Source of the DNA: Engraulis encrasicolus
Taxonomy: Eukaryota > Chordata > Actinopteri > Clupeiformes > Engraulidae
Length of the DNA: 64,000 nt
Direction: 5' to 3'
Assembly: GCF_034702125.1 (NCBI RefSeq)
Contig: NC_085861.1
Span: 981,394-1,045,393, forward strand
Positions 12,584 through 27,395 of the stretch are shown one piece after another; the first letter of the stretch is position 1; the number at the start of each line of letters is the position of its first letter. Made by a program: the position numbers and the translations under genes. The notes below the pieces were generated by a model. It was not told where the DNA came from. It saw only the letters and a program-made list of their open reading frames with translations, and did not search any database.

Positions 12584-14075
12584 CAGGGATGGGCAAAGAT
12601 ACAGTTACATGTATTTTCAATACAAATACAAAATACTCAGCAAAAAATGTTACAAATAAAATACAAAATACATAACTGTAACAGTATCTAATATCGAAAT
12701 ACAATATTTTGTATTTTCAACACAAAAAAATACACAACAAATACAACACAAACCATTGTGTACAAAAACTACCAATTTGACTTACACAATGAAATTAATT
12801 GAACAATTAAATTCTGAGAAATTAAATGATGATTAGAAAACAAACAAAAGCTCAAACAAGAAAGAAAGAGGCCCTGCTGTAGGCCAAGTAAGTATGTATG
12901 GCCTTTATCATCCCAGTGGGGAAATTCATGTGTTGCAGTGGTATCATACATGCGTGCAACTTGTGCAAAAATACTGACGATGACATGCAAACACAAGACC
13001 AAAAAGTTGAATAATCCTATATAAGGGAGATATACTGTAGGCTGTGCCATCATAACTAATTTTTCAAACAGCTTCGCATTCCAATGTTGGCAATGGGGCC
13101 GGTTTATGAGGCCTGCAAATGAGAACATCTCTCAACTGGTCACCCTTCACTCTTGACTTAATTTGTCTGAATTAACATGTCAGTGCCATAAGAATAGCAA
13201 TCATTTCTGTGAACAAGTAGAGATACAAGTGCTTTAAAAAAAAAAAAAAGTGCACTATAGGATGGTGGCCAGAGTGGGTATTGCAACTATACTGGTTGGC
13301 TCTATGAGTACATTCCAATATGCGACCTTGCTTCCTCCACTTGTGCTTGTGGCCTCGCCCCACCTCCTGGCCCCTCCTCCGTGGAGAAAACAATAAAGTT
13401 TCCCAGCTGTCAGCCTAGCCACAACAACTTTTGGGGGACTGTTTTTCATTCACCATCCCAATTGCAAATGAGACAATGACTTTACAATTGAGCTTTTGCG
13501 AGATATTCACCATCCAAATATAATACTGTTGTCAGTGATGTCATCCCGACATTACTTCCTGGTACGAGGCCACAAGCAGAAGTTGAGGAAGCAAGGTTGC
13601 ATATTGGAACGCACTTGGCTACAGCTAGTTTTAAAACAATATGCACAGGTAATATCTGAATTCTACACAAAAGGCCCTAAATGGCAAACTGAAAGCAAGT
13701 TTGAATGACATGGGGAACACATTAACTCCTCGTTGAGGAATGAATTAAATGATTAGCCAATCACCTTGAACCAAATTGAACTTCCTGTGCAGTCAAGGCT
13801 TAAGAAATCCAAGCATGTGCCTCCAATTCAGCTAGGGGCATTCATATACTTTTTAACGTACAGCACCATCCTGTGTTCATATTGTGTAATAACATTCTTT
13901 AGAACAAAGTATTTGTATTTGTAGTTTTGTGAAATACACAAAATACTGGAGGAAAGTATTTTGATACAAAATACAAATACATGTAATTCACTTATATGAA
14001 ATAAAAATACAAAATAGTATTTTGTATTTCAAAATGTATTTCAATTAGATGTAATAGCAATACTGCCCATCCCTG
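12584..14075. mobile_element. non-autonomous hAT-like element, ~1.5 kb
   Basis: Inverted ends CAGGGATGGGCA and TGCCCATCCCTG. Both subterminal regions are built from ACAAATACAAAATAC-type words in opposite orientation (12610-12750 and 13905-14040). Flanking GGCACAGC (12576-12583) and GGCACAGA (14076-14083) agree at 7 of 8 bases. The interior shows no transposase frame and contains a nested inverted-repeat element near 13309-13614. Confidence 0.8.
13309..13614. mobile_element. nested miniature inverted-repeat element
   Basis: The tract ACATTCCAATATGCGACCTT, continuing through CTTCCTCCACTTGTGCTTGTGG (13310-13355), has its diverged complement at 13565-13612. It lies wholly within the hAT-like element. 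Target duplication not resolved. Confidence 0.5.
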
Positions 14076-14211
14076 GGCACAGAACAAGTTTCTGCAAAGA
14101 CAAATAAATAATCTATCTATCTTATCTATCTCTACCTGTACCTGTAATCTGAACCCGAGCCATAGGTTCCCGAACCCACTCTGCCTGGCTACCCATGATC
14201 GACCCAGACCT

Positions 14212-14471
14212 GGAGTCCGTTTCTCGATTCTTGCCTTTGCTAACCGTCTTAAGTCAGTCTTGAGTTGGTCGTAAGTTGCTCTTGAGTTGGTCTTAAGTTG
14301 GTCTTAAGTTGGTCTTAAGTTGGTCTTTAGACGCAAGACCAACTTAAGAACAACTTAAGAACAACTTAAGAACAACTTAAGACCAACTCAAGACCTTGGT
14401 TACAACGTTGGTCTTAAGAACGAACAAAATGGCTAAAGTCGTTAGCAAAGGCACTGTCGAGAAATGACCCC
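14212..14471. mobile_element. foldback (palindromic) miniature element
   Basis: Outer inverted ends TTTCTCGA...GCCTTTGCTAAC (14220-14243) pair with GTTAGCAAAGGC...TCGAGAAA (14440-14464). Inner arms are tandem GGTCTTAAGTT units at 14280-14326 facing AACTTAAGAACAAC units at 14341-14392, so almost the whole element can fold into one hairpin. Its right half is also the first part of the 2.27-kb direct duplication (second copy from 17146). Confidence 0.75.
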
Positions 14472-14588
14472 CTGCCTGACTCTCTCGTCTCTCCTGTCCA
14501 GTAAAACCTGACCAGCTTTCTTCTCCTGACTTCCTGACTTCCATTCTGCCTGTCTGTGCCTCTGCCCCCCTGTCTGTGCCTCTGACCC

Positions 14589-14727
<139 letters not shown>

Positions 14728-14830
14728 ATAGTGGAATATGACATGATCTCATTTTCTCCTCCATCCTGCAGGTGGGAGATCTAGTCTAGCAGCTGAGCAG
14801 CAGTGAGGAGCCCTGAGATGGCACCAGTCC

Positions 14831-14984
<154 letters not shown>

Positions 14985-15355
14985 AGAGAACAGATTTTCA
15001 CTTTTCCTTTTTCCCGTCTGTTATGAGACTGTTGACATAAGATCTAACTCTCTGAATGCTTTGCCAAATATGGCGCTGGATTTCATTTCACACGTGATTT
15101 TCAAGCGTAAAACATCACAAATGAGTCATTTTTCATTGATCGTGCGACTTCCAAAATAGAATAAAGAACGAACGAAAAAGTACACAGGCTAGATCTAACT
15201 CTGTGAATGCCTTTGAGAGATATGACCCACTGTCTTAGCGATCGGAAATCACACACATTTATGTTTTCATTTGTTTTGACCTCATGGCGCGCCAAATGCT
15301 TGCCATGTCCGGGCCGGATCTGGCCCACGGGCCACTATTATGTTGACATTAATAT

Positions 15356-15530
15356 TAATCATGCCTATGTTAACATTTAAATGGAAATATTAATCATGCC
15401 TATGTTAACATTTAAATGGAAATATTAATCATGCCTATGTTAACATTTAAATGGAAATATTAATCATGCCTATGTTAACATTTAAATGGAAATATTAATC
15501 ATGCCTATGTTAACATTTAAATGGAAATAT
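15356..15530. repeat. 35-bp minisatellite, 5 units
   Basis: Five head-to-tail units starting TAATCATGCCTATG and containing AACATTTAAATGG, followed by a sixth partial unit reading TAATCTTGCC. The units are identical, and an identical five-unit array sits in copy B at 18159-18333, so array length was fixed before the segment duplicated. Confidence 0.95.
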
Positions 15531-16613
15531 TAATCTTGCCTGTTTTGAATACAATAGTGGTGATTATTATTGGATTTGTGTGGTGTTCCTGCTGCATTTG
15601 TAGGTGGCAATGTGACAAACAAGTGCTTGACCAAACGTGGACGTGGTTGAGGAGTTTCAATATGAAACTTTGCCCGTGTCTGTGCCACAGAAATGTTTAC
15701 TCTTGCTGCTTCTGATATCTTGAGAGCTCAGAGTTGGAGCCTCAGCCATCGAAGGCCATTCGGCCAGAACGCAGTGTGTATTGATCTCAGATACCAGACG
15801 CATCCATATGTGTTTTATCTTAAGCGATATGTAATATTATCATCATTATTGTAGATGGGATGACATTGTCTTTCTTAACCATGCTATCATACATGCATAT
15901 GTGTCTTCTTTGCTTATTATCATAGCCTACATGCATATGTGTCTTCTTTGCTTATTATCATAGCCTACATGCATATGTGTACAGGTAGCTGGGGTAACAG
16001 TGTCTTTCTTAACCATGCTTAATATCATACATGCATACGTGTAGCTGGGGTAACAGTGTCTTTCTTAACCATGTTTAAATACATGCATACGTGTATTAGA
16101 TGTCATTTGCTGTTAGTGAGAAACGGCCCAGGAGCAGATTTTCTTTGGTGACGAGACTTTGTAATTTTTATTTTAGTTATTTTATTTTCATCTGTAATTC
16201 CTTTACTTTCCTTTAATCTTTTTGTAAACTCACTTTTTCTGCAATAAATTGTATCCTGATTTGACCCTTTTAATCACAACGTCAAGACTTATTTTATTTT
16301 GGCAAGTGAGCTTTCAGCCTTCCATTTCTATTGGAGAAGATCTTAAAAAAACATTCAAAATCAATATCATTATGTAGCCTAAACATCAGTATATTATTTG
16401 TAAAACAGCATTTGAATGAAATAAAGTACTTAAGAATTTCGATGTTTAACCCGTCGATAATATCAACTATCTGTACGTGTGTGAGGTTGAGATAAAAGAT
16501 CAAATATTTGTGAGTAAATTAATATTTCTGAACCCTAAACATTCCCATAATATTCCCCATAACATTCCCATCAGTTGTCAGAAGGGGCCCAGAATTGGGT
16601 CCTCATTACATTG

Positions 16614-17145
16614 ATTACTGTACAACACCTCCAGGAGTATGCTTTCATATGTGACTATGATAAGGCTTCTAGCTCAAAAGGTTCTTGTACAGTAAGACCT
16701 TATATGGGGGGTGCATTTTGACTAAATAAAAAAAATACAAAAAGACACTTGGTAAAACGCATGTGTATATCCACACATAATTGTCTTGGTAAAGGTCATA
16801 TATAGATGTAGCAAGTTCTCCTTTGACAAACAGCTTCAGTAGACCTGTGATGAAGTCTTAAATATGTTTCCAATGCTAAATGTATCAGCTATACTGCTGA
16901 AATGTAGTAATTTCTAGGGGGTCTTCATGAACGCATTTCAGAAAAAAGATGTTCTAACCCCTGTAAGTCCTTGGCAGTACATCACAAAATCTTCCTGTCA
17001 CTTCCTGAAGATTCTACAGAGTCTCTACTTTCAAATGGTACCAGCCACTTCATGATGGGTCAAAGTATGCAGACACAGGAAGCATCTAAGTAGACGTTGT
17101 GCAAAACTTTAAAAACACTCAAAAATAGCCCCGAAGCTTAAGAGG
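16614..17145. other. spacer between duplicated segments, no gene recognised
   Basis: 532 bp found once in the window. No open frame of note. It ends with AGCTTAAGAGGTTAAG, a TTAAG-rich junction where the second copy starts. Confidence 0.6.
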
Positions 17146-19401
<2,256 letters not shown>

Positions 19402-19866
19402 TATGTACTGACTGCGTTAAAGAGTCAAGAGGACCAGTGGTGAGGACTACAGGTGGGAAGTAAAGGGGAAGGGCGCCCCTTAGTGGCCAACTGAACAAAG
19501 TTCACGTGAAGTGCTGATGAAGAACTAGTGTTGGATGCCGGTCATTACTCGAGCTCATGCACTGGCCATCTCTGGGAGTCTAGTCCTGGGATGATGATGA
19601 TGGGATGGTTCTCATCTCCATTCTCTATTCCACATGACAGAAGCTCTTTCCAATCAAGGAGATTCTTCAAGAAACGCTCAAAGTCCCCTACATATACACA
19701 CATGTACACTTACATACTGTAAACACTTTTCATGTACACACTTTCATTTTCTCTCTCTGGCTACATCTAAGGAGAATGCTTTACTACTCTTGGACCAGAA
19801 GCCCTTTCCCATCAAGAGGACGTTGAGGAAATCACTTTCTTCCACTACTACTAAGACTACATACTA
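19402..19866. other. no gene recognised
   Basis: Single-copy-looking DNA with a short stretch of imperfect internal repetition (GAAGCTCTTTCCAATCAAG near 19640 and GAAGCCCTTTCCCATCAAG near 19799). No domain recognised. Confidence 0.5.
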
Positions 19867-20052
19867 TGAAGACAGAGGGGGACAGAGGTGTATAAAGTGT
19901 TTGAGGACAGTGGGGGACAGATGTGTATAAAGTGTAGTGTAGAATTGAGGACAGTGGGGGGCAGGGGTGTATAAAGTGTAGAATTGAGGACAGTGGGGGA
20001 CAGAGGTGTATAAAGTGTAGAATTGAAGACAGTGGGGGACAGAGGTGTATTA
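19867..20052. repeat. ~40-bp minisatellite
   Basis: Four to five imperfect units of GAGGACAGTGGGGGACAG, then AGGTGTATAAAGTGTAGAATT. One unit carries an extra TAGTG. Confidence 0.88.
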
Positions 20053-20323
20053 ACTATTTTAGTGTAGGTAGAAGTACTCCTACTGATGTCATTTCAACAC
20101 GAGTAGGCTACGTGATCTCACATATACACCACCGCTGTAACTGATGATGCTTATACACTGAAGGAATGTTTATTTTTGTGATTCACATTTTTGTACACAA
20201 CTACATAAAACAGCTCTCACTCTTAACCAGACAAAAATAACTGCTGGTTGCTCTGCACTGATGAAAATGTGTTTCATTAATTTTCAGGCCCATTGGCCCC
20301 TCAGCCCATTGGTCCCACAGCAT

Positions 20324-20498
20324 ATTCCTGCTGCTCCATGTTCTCACATTTCTAAGAAGATAGGCCTATTCAAATTTAGGCGGAGAGAAAGGGACCTTCT
20401 CCTAGTTTACTCAGAAATGTGGGAACATGGAGTTGTGGAACATAGGGCCTATATTTGCATAATTTCTTTAAAATATGGGAACATGGAGCAGCAGGAAT
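20324..20498. mobile_element. miniature inverted-repeat element, ~175 bp
   Basis: ATTCCTGCTGCTCCATGTTC at 20324-20343 faces GAACATGGAGCAGCAGGAAT at 20479-20498, with weaker pairing inward. A related end (GGGAACATGGAGCAGCAG) is at 31185-31202. No target duplication is certain. Confidence 0.6.
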
Positions 20499-20514
20499 AA
20501 TACTCTCTTTTGAA

Positions 20515-20577
20515 AGTCGCTTTGGTTATATAAAGCGTCTGCCAAATGCAATGTAATGTAATATAATACTGTAGTCT
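20515..20577 (+). mobile_element. L2-type SINE/LINE 3' tail
   Basis: AGTCGCTTTGG followed by AAAGCGTCTGCCAAATG, then ATGTAATGTAAT repeats. This matches the conserved 3' stem-loop and short tail used by UnaL2/zebrafish L2-type LINEs and the SINEs they mobilise. The body upstream is not recognisable. Confidence 0.65.
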
Positions 20578-22437
20578 TCGAGTATATTGAGTAATCTGTA
20601 ATGCCATTCTAATGATGACTGAAATGCTCTCACTATATACACAATACTACTTGTGAGAATGTAGGATTAGTGATCTTATGGGTTCTTCATACATATGAAG
20701 AGGTCCTGTCCCTAACCCTCTCTCATACAAATAAAAAATACAGTATCTGTTAGTGTTGAGGAAATTAGAGGATGGAGAACCTGCTACCTTGGACATCATC
20801 TTGCACTGACACTTCCCCATTCAGATACTGCTGAGCGAGCATTAGCAGCAGTCTATTCTCACCATAGCTTTAGTGTAGGCAATGCTCTTTTTTATTCAAA
20901 CCAATAATCTTCTCAAATCGTTCACAATGTTACATTTGCTGTCAAGCATGTAAACACAGACTCACCCATATAGTAGGGTTGGAAAGGGGGGTCCACGCGC
21001 ACCCCCCGGCTTTTTTTACGCCACCTGATTTTTTTGTATCTTTAGAGTGTCTACTTCCAGAATCTGCCAGGTGCCAAGCTGAAATAATGTCCCATGGCCT
21101 TCATTTTTAACCATTTAATGCACCTGACAGGAACCCAACAGATTGAAGCAATGACAGAGAATAGGTCATAACTTTTGAAGTAAACTACATACAGAGACAA
21201 ATTAACACATTTTCCCATGCAATATTGACCTGAGGAATGAATTTAAGTTGTTGTTTTTGACTTTTGACAACATTTAAACAGCATATTTGCTCAGAAACAG
21301 CAATAAAATGACCCAAAATATGTAGACACTCAACTATCTTTTCATTCTTTTGAGATTTGTTGTCTCTTTTTCATCACCTGCTCTTCCTTTATCATTTGCA
21401 GTGTAAATGTGAGTATTATATCGCGTATTAAGATGAAATTATGACCCCCAGTCTCCATTTTTGACCCTTTAATGCGCCTGACAGACTGAAACAATGATAC
21501 AAAATGGGTCATAACTTTTGAAGTAAACTACATACAGAGACAAATTAACACATTGACCCTCACAATATTGACCTGAGGAATGCTATTAAGTAGTTGTCTT
21601 TGACATTTCAGAACATTTAAACAGCATTTTTGGTCATAATCTGCAATAAAATGGCCTAAAATATGTAGACACTCAAGTATCTTTTCATTCTTTCGAATTT
21701 TATTGTCTTTTGTCCACCACCGGCTCCTCCTTTATCATTTGCAGTGTACATGTGACTATTATATTGGGTTTAGGCTGAAATAAGGACCCACAGTCTCCAT
21801 TTTTAACCCTTTAATGCGCCTGACTGGAACAGATTGAAACAATGATACAGAATGGGTCATAACTTTTGAATTAAACTATATACAGAGAAAAATTAACACA
21901 TTTTGATATACAATACTAAGCTGAAGAATGAAATTAAGTTGTTGATTTGACATTTGACAACATTTAAACTTATAATACTTTATAAAAAGACGTAGTGTGG
22001 GTTGACTTTTGAAGTAAGCCACAAAGAGAAGAAAAGCTAACCCATTTTCCATACAATACTGAACCAAGAAATGCAATGAAGCACTTGTGAAGGACAGTCA
22101 TCAACGTTTAAACCGTGTTCCTGGACAAAAATAGCATCAAAATACCCAAAATGTGTAGAAAATAAGCAGTCTTTTTTCATTCTTTCAAGTTTTATTGGGT
22201 GCTTCTCATTGCTCATTTAAAGTATACATTTGATTATGTTATTGAGTTTCAGATTGAAACAGTATCTCATTTTCAAAATATATCTTCCACTTAATAACCA
22301 ACTAGCACCATCATCATTCAGAGGTTCAAGAAACAAAGGAGGCTTCTTTAAGACTTATTAGCAAAACCTTCCAAAAATGTGAGGTAAAGGCACATCCCAA
22401 AAAGCAATTGCCGTGGGTGCATAAAAGAACACACAAG

Positions 22438-22589
22438 AAAAAAGGAAAGAATATCCGCACACCACAGAAGCTCCCTTGTCATCATTTAACGTGTGAAAAG
22501 CTCACACAACGTCTCGACCTGTAAGGTCTTCGTCAAGTGTCTCACGACAAGGGAGCATCTGTGGTGTGCGTATATTCTTTCCTTTTTCT
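22438..22589. mobile_element. nested hairpin element inside foldback copy 1
   Basis: AAGGAAAGAATATCCGCACAC...CTCCCTTGTC (22442-22480) faces its near-complement GACAAGGGAG...TATTCTTTCCTTT at 22546-22586. Between them lie CTCGACCTGTAAGGTC and ACGTTGT. A TIR-only element of ~150 bp, also present in the inverted copy at 33283-33434. Confidence 0.65.
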
Positions 22590-23019
22590 TTTTGCAAAAC
22601 CTCCACATGTAATTTGTAACATGAAGATGTGTCTTTCACCTTTTTCTGCAGACATAGACTGTTTGGCTTGTTATGCCAAATGTACAGGACAGAGAAACAT
22701 GCCAGTGTAAAACACACTCATGGCTGACAAACTTTACAAATCTGGTCACTTGGATCAAGATAGTGCATTATTCAGGTAGTCATGCACCTACAAAACACTA
22801 GTGTGGATGGGTTGCTTGCTGCTGTGATCCTCCAAAATAGAATGACAGTTTAATTTCTATAGATTTTAGGGCTTTTTTAAAAGGCAGTTTTTGTCCAGAA
22901 GCGCATTTAAAAGTTGATAAAAGGCCAAAAATTGTTCATTGCATTCCTTGGGTCAGTATTGTATGGGAAAATGGGTTACCTTTTCTCTGTACTATGGTTT
23001 ACTTCAAAAGTTAACCTCC

Positions 23020-23350
23020 ATTGAAAGAAATAAAGTGAAAGCCCATTGGGAAACTCCAACTCCCATTGTCATTGTGACACAGCACTCCACAGCACACAAG
23101 TGCACACAATGCAATTGCATTTATGCCTCACCCGAGCAAAGGGGCAGCCCTCAGTGGCGCCCCTGGGGAGCAGTGCGGCGGGACGGGTTCATGCTCAGGG
23201 TACCTCAGTCATGGAGGAGGATGGGGGAGAGCACTGGTTGATTACCCCCACCAACCTGGCGGGTCGGGAGTCGAACCGGCAACCTTTGGGATACAAGTCT
23301 GACGCTCTAACTGCTTACCCATGACTGCCCAAATTACCCGTGACTGCCCA
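23020..23350 (-). mobile_element. tRNA-derived SINE (minus strand)
   Basis: Read on the - strand it begins GGGCAGTCATGGGTAAGCAG and has a pol III A box (GGTAAGCAGTTAGAGCG) and a perfect B box (GGTTCGACTCC). A GC-rich central body follows (GAGGGCTGCCCCTTTGCTCG) and a tail with CACAATGACAATGGGAGTTG. It interrupts one ~360-bp unit of the foldback element: flanking sequence resumes as AATTGTATCATTGTTGCAATC. It is not a functional tRNA gene, because there is no proper anticodon stem or acceptor pairing. Confidence 0.78.
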
Positions 23351-24488
23351 ATGAATTGTATCATTGTTGCAATCTGCTGGTTCCATTCAGGTCCATTGAA
23401 GGGTTACAAATGAACCCTGTGGGTCATTATTCCAGCTTAATACTCTTAATACACTTTTTAATGTAAATTATGAATGAAGAGCAGATGTTGTCAAATGTCA
23501 AAGACAAGAACTTTATCATTCATTGGGTCAACATTGTATGGGGAAATGTGTTAATCTCTCTGTATGATGTTTACATCCAAAGTTATGACCCATTCTGCAT
23601 CATTGTTTCAATCTGCCGGTTTCCAGTCAGGCGCATTAAAAGGTTAAAAATGGAGACTGTGGGTCATTATTTCAGCCTAAAACCCGATATATAATAGTCA
23701 CATTTACACTGCAAATGATAAAGGAATAACAGGTGGTGGACAAAAAGACAATAAAACTCAAAATAATGAAAAGATACTTGAGAGTCTACATATTTTAGCC
23801 CATTTTATTGCTGATTATGACCAAAAATGCTGTTCAAATGTTGTGAAATGTCAAAGACAACAACTTAATAGCATTCCTCAGGTCAATATTGTGAGGGTAA
23901 ATGTGTTAATTTGTCTCTGTATGTGGTTTACTTCAAAAGTTATGACCTATTCTGTATCATTGTTTCAGTCTGTTGGGTTTCAGTCAGGCGCATTAAAGGG
24001 TCAAAAATGGAGACTGGGGGTCATAATTTCAGCTTAATACGCAATATAATACTCACATTTACACTGCAAATGATAAAGGAAGAGCAGGTGATGAAAAAGA
24101 GACAACAACACTCAAAAGAATAAAAAGATAGTTGAGTGTCTACATATTTTGGGTCATTTTATTGCTGTTTCTGAGCAAATATGCTGTTTAAATGTTGTCA
24201 AAAGTCAAAAACAACAACTTAAATTCATTCCTCAGGTCAATATTGTATGGGAAAATGTGTTAATTTGTATGTAGTTTACTTCAAAAGTCATGACCTATTC
24301 TCTGTCATTGTTTCAATCTGTTGGATTCCTGTCAGGTGCATTAAATGGTTAAAAAAGAAGGCCATGGGACATTATTTCAGCTTGGCACCTGGCAGATTCT
24401 GGAAGTAGACACTCTAAAGATACAAAAAAATCAGGTGGCGTAAAAAAAGCCGGGGGGTGCGCGTGGACCCCCCTTTCCAACCCTACTA

Positions 24489-24956
24489 ATACTTTCACAC
24501 TATGTACATTTTTGTAGTTTCATCAATCTGGTCAAGCAGGCTACCACTGCCCTTGCTTCTCTGCTGAGTTGGGGACTATATTAATATTGTCAGCTAAGTA
24601 TAATGTCATGACATATTTTTTTTCGAGGGCTCCTAGGCTAGAATTACTGCATATACCCTAAAGAAACACCATGCAAAGTCTGGTGCTTTTGCCACTTCCG
24701 TAACGGTAAAACCATTAACATCCCCCACTATATGGAGTGAATTGAAGTATGGCTTTGTTTATGCTGTATGGCTGAATGGCTGAATGGCTGAATGGGGAGT
24801 GTTCTCCCCTCTGCTGCCAATGGCACCCGATACTTAGCATGTGAATAGAGATAGCATAGGTGTGACNTTGGACGATACTGCGGAGTGCAGACTACAGATA
24901 TTCTAAAGATTTATTTTCACTCCCATTAAAAAGGGCCAGCTATATCAATCTATGTA
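24489..24956. other. no gene recognised; low-level match to 35.7-35.9 kb
   Basis: The second half (24785-24943) resembles 35745-35884: ATGTGAATAG, TAGGTGTG, TTTCACT and GGGCCAGCT occur in the same order. TGAATGGC is repeated three times near 24770-24792. One N at 24867. Confidence 0.5.
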
Positions 24957-25703
24957 CAGTTTTTCTCGATTGGTTTGGCTAATTTCTCGAAACTGAGATG
25001 ACATTCTCAAAACAACACGGACAAATCCCCAAACCAACTTGCAATTTCCCACAACAGAATGGCATTTTCATTGCTTTCATCAAATTTCAAATTCCTTGTA
25101 CATTTCTCAAATGTTTAGTATATCTCTGCAGATGGCTATGCACAAGTATCCTACATTTGACACATTGAGCATACATTTAGCACATTTTCCAAATACATTT
25201 CCAAAGACCTTTCTTATCTAAATGAATTAGACAATTCTCAGTCTAATTGCCCTCTCCAAAACATGTCAGCATGATTTCATTGTGTAAGTCATCATATGCA
25301 AAGTAGTCTACACAATTGTCAAAACAGTCAAGGACAATATATTTTAGGAATTTACATGTAATTACTGTAAACAGTATGACAGTGTTCAACAGGCCAGATG
25401 GTAATGTAACTTTACTAGTTTGTAGAAAATAATTTTATAACCGTGTATACTTACAATTTCCTCTGTTTTGGCTAATTTCTTGACAAAGCAATTGAGAAGG
25501 ATCTATGCCTTTTTGATGGTACTGACTATTTATGTGGGAGAAAGTCTAGTGCTGATTCAAGAATGAGCTGTTTTGGGAGGTATATGGTATTTTGCTAGTT
25601 ATCTGAACTGTTGTGCAGAAGTGTAAGAATGTTTAGCCAAATGACCCAATTTTTTTTAGAAATGTCATCTCGGTTTATTAGCCAAACCAATCAAGAAAAA
25701 CTG
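24957..25703. mobile_element. mariner/Tc1-like miniature element, 747 bp
   Basis: Left end CAGTTTTTCTCGATTGGTTT, right end the complement of CAGTTTTTCTTGATTGGTTT; pairing continues through GGCTAAT and GAGATGACATT. TA lies immediately outside each end (24955-24956 and 25704-25705). CAGT-type termini with TA target sites fit Tc1/mariner. No transposase is encoded. Confidence 0.78.
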
Positions 25704-25705
25704 TA

Positions 25706-26095
25706 AATATACGGAGATTTTTGAGAGAAATTGTGTGTGTTTGTGTGTGTGTATATTTTGAGTAAGTGCACGTAGAATGTGCAGTCACAATCTTTTTTAT
25801 TTTTTATTTTCACAATATATTTTTTCTAATGATAAAGGAAAGTCTGAAGTTTCCTTTGGTATGTTTGTTGTTGAGATGGATATAGAACTCTTGTCGATTT
25901 TCTTGTTTTTACAGTCATTATGAATACTAGAATTTTGATGATGGTGGTAAAAATTCATGACAAAGGTAACATTTGTGAATGGGCAGCATGAGTACTGGAA
26001 ATAAACTACTAGAAATAGTACACTAATATTACAATAATTCTTTAATTATTAGTTAATAATAACTAATTCTACTCAGTTCGAGGCCTTCCTTTTTT
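25706..26095. other. no gene recognised
   Basis: AT-rich flank with a short GTGTGTTTGTGTG tract near 25733. Confidence 0.5.
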
Positions 26096-26097
26096 TA

Positions 26098-26375
26098 GTG
26101 TCTGTTGAGTTCACTCATACAAGGATTGGCCTTCTGACGGGACCGCGTGTATCTGCTGCATGTGAACGTGAGTTTGTGTTTTCGTTTTAAACATTTTAAA
26201 ATTGGAAAAAAACAGATGTTCAGAGTTTTTGGTAAATTAGAATGAAATAACCATGTTAGATTTTGATTGATTGATGCACTTTGCTAATCTCTCGAGGAAA
26301 CTTTGTCTCTGCTATCATCCCAGAGTCTTTGGTATGAATAACATTATGCCAAGCCTCTGTACATAATCCCAGACT
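26098..26375 (+). repeat. diverged direct duplication, copy 1
   Basis: Matches 26881-27195 in the same orientation: GTCTGTTGAGTTCACTCAT versus GTCTGTCGAGTTCAGTCAT, then CCTTCTGACG, GTGAGTTTGTGTTTTC, ACTTTGTCTCTGCT, ATTATGCCAAGCCTCTGTAC. The matched core is long and interrupted by small indels. A GT-AG organisation or open frame is not clear, so no gene is claimed. Confidence 0.75.
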
Positions 26376-26880
26376 ATGGGCTACATTTTCTCCTGCATTG
26401 TTTGAGAACATCCCCCATATCCTCCAGATGTGATGTATTGTAGTTGGTTATTTGAATCAGGCTGCGGATGGGATACAAAGTCACCATTGGCCGAACAGGG
26501 TGATGTAAGATTTACTGCTGTCTGTTAAGTTTCAATGGCGGATGAAGAACAACAACGTTTTGTTTTTGCTAATGAGTCTAAAATGTGTGTGTGCGTACGT
26601 GCGTGCGTGCATGTGTGTTTTCAGGAGCATACTATTTATTTGATTTAGTAACAACAGTATCAGTGTTCGGGTCAAATGTGTTGGAAATAGAAAACTGTAG
26701 AGATACAGGGAGATACTTTCTCTCTTTCTCTCTCTCTCTCTGGGCCCGGGACAACTCATCTACAACCCCCCCACCCCCACGATGGTTTATCCTACATGTC
26801 AAGTGATTCTCACGTATTGTGTCTGGAATCTGGTTCTACCAGATTGTGAACTCAGGTGCGTCTTGTTGGGTGTCTTGACG
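26376..26880. other. spacer between duplicated copies
   Basis: Contains a short TGCGTGCGTG tract near 26598 and a CTCTCTCTCT run near 26725. No gene recognised. Confidence 0.5.
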
Positions 26881-27195
26881 CGTCTGTCGAGTTCAGTCAT
26901 TCAAGGATTGCCCTTCTGACGAGACAGTGTGTGTCTGCTGCATTTGAGCGTGAGTTTGTGTTTTCATCTTAAACATTTTTTAACTTAAAAAATCAGTCAA
27001 ATGTTGTTGGCACTGAATGTCAAGTAAAATGAAAGAACGATGTTAGATTTTGATTTGATTCTGGGTCAAAGTCACGTGAAAGCCGTGTTAGATTTGTTTG
27101 ATTCACTCCGCTCGTCACTTGAGGGAACTTTGTCTCTGCTGTCATCCCATTGGTTGGTAATATTATGCCAAGCCTCTGTACATAATCTCAGACTA
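26881..27195 (+). repeat. diverged direct duplication, copy 2
   Basis: Second copy of 26098-26375, about 783 bp downstream, slightly expanded by a TTTGATTCTGGGTCAAAGTC insertion near 27053. Confidence 0.75.
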
Positions 27196-27270
27196 GACCG
27201 TTTTGCAATGTGGTTTGGTGTGTTCTACATGTTTATGTGCATACACTGTTTGCATGTGTTAAAGACCCAT

Positions 27271-27395
27271 CTGGGTTGTGTTTCTCAAAAGCGTAGTTGT
27301 TAGCAACTTGGGTAGTTGCCAATGGGAAATTGCATTGCAAACAACAAAGTAGCTAATGTAGTTAGCAACTATGGTTTTGAGAAATGCACCCCTGG
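27271..27395. mobile_element. short foldback miniature element, ~125 bp
   Basis: GTGTTTCTCAAAAGCGTAGTT at the left faces CTATGGTTTTGAGAAATGCAC at the right, and TAGCAACT occurs in both arms. Almost the entire element is palindromic. Confidence 0.6.

Larger units (their letters stand above)
20973..24486 (+). mobile_element. ~3.5-kb foldback composite transposon, copy 1
   Basis: The ends are long inverted repeats beginning GTAGGGTTGGAAAGGGGGGT and continuing through a C/G-rich stretch to CTGATTTTTTTGTATC; the right end is the complement, finishing at 24486. TA flanks both ends, consistent with a TA target duplication, although TA is its own complement and proves little. Each arm is made of ~360-bp tandem units (words GTCATAACTTTTGAAGTAAAC, CATTTAAACAGCAT, TTATCATTTGCAGTGTA) pointing toward the centre on the left and away on the right, so about 1.4 kb of each arm can pair. 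The centre holds a hairpin (22438-22589) and a reverse-oriented SINE. No transposase is present. A second copy in opposite orientation is at 31389-34883. Confidence 0.88.

Noticed and set aside
12471..13128. Minus-strand frames with hydrophobic stretches suggesting membrane proteins
   Set aside because: They lie within a non-autonomous hAT-like element, and its AAATAC/GTATTT words translate into hydrophobic residues.
15356..15530. 35-bp repeats spaced regularly, superficially CRISPR-like
   Set aside because: Units are contiguous with no unique spacers, and the setting is a vertebrate genome; it is a minisatellite. The 60-bp repeat at 27697 was rejected for the same reason.
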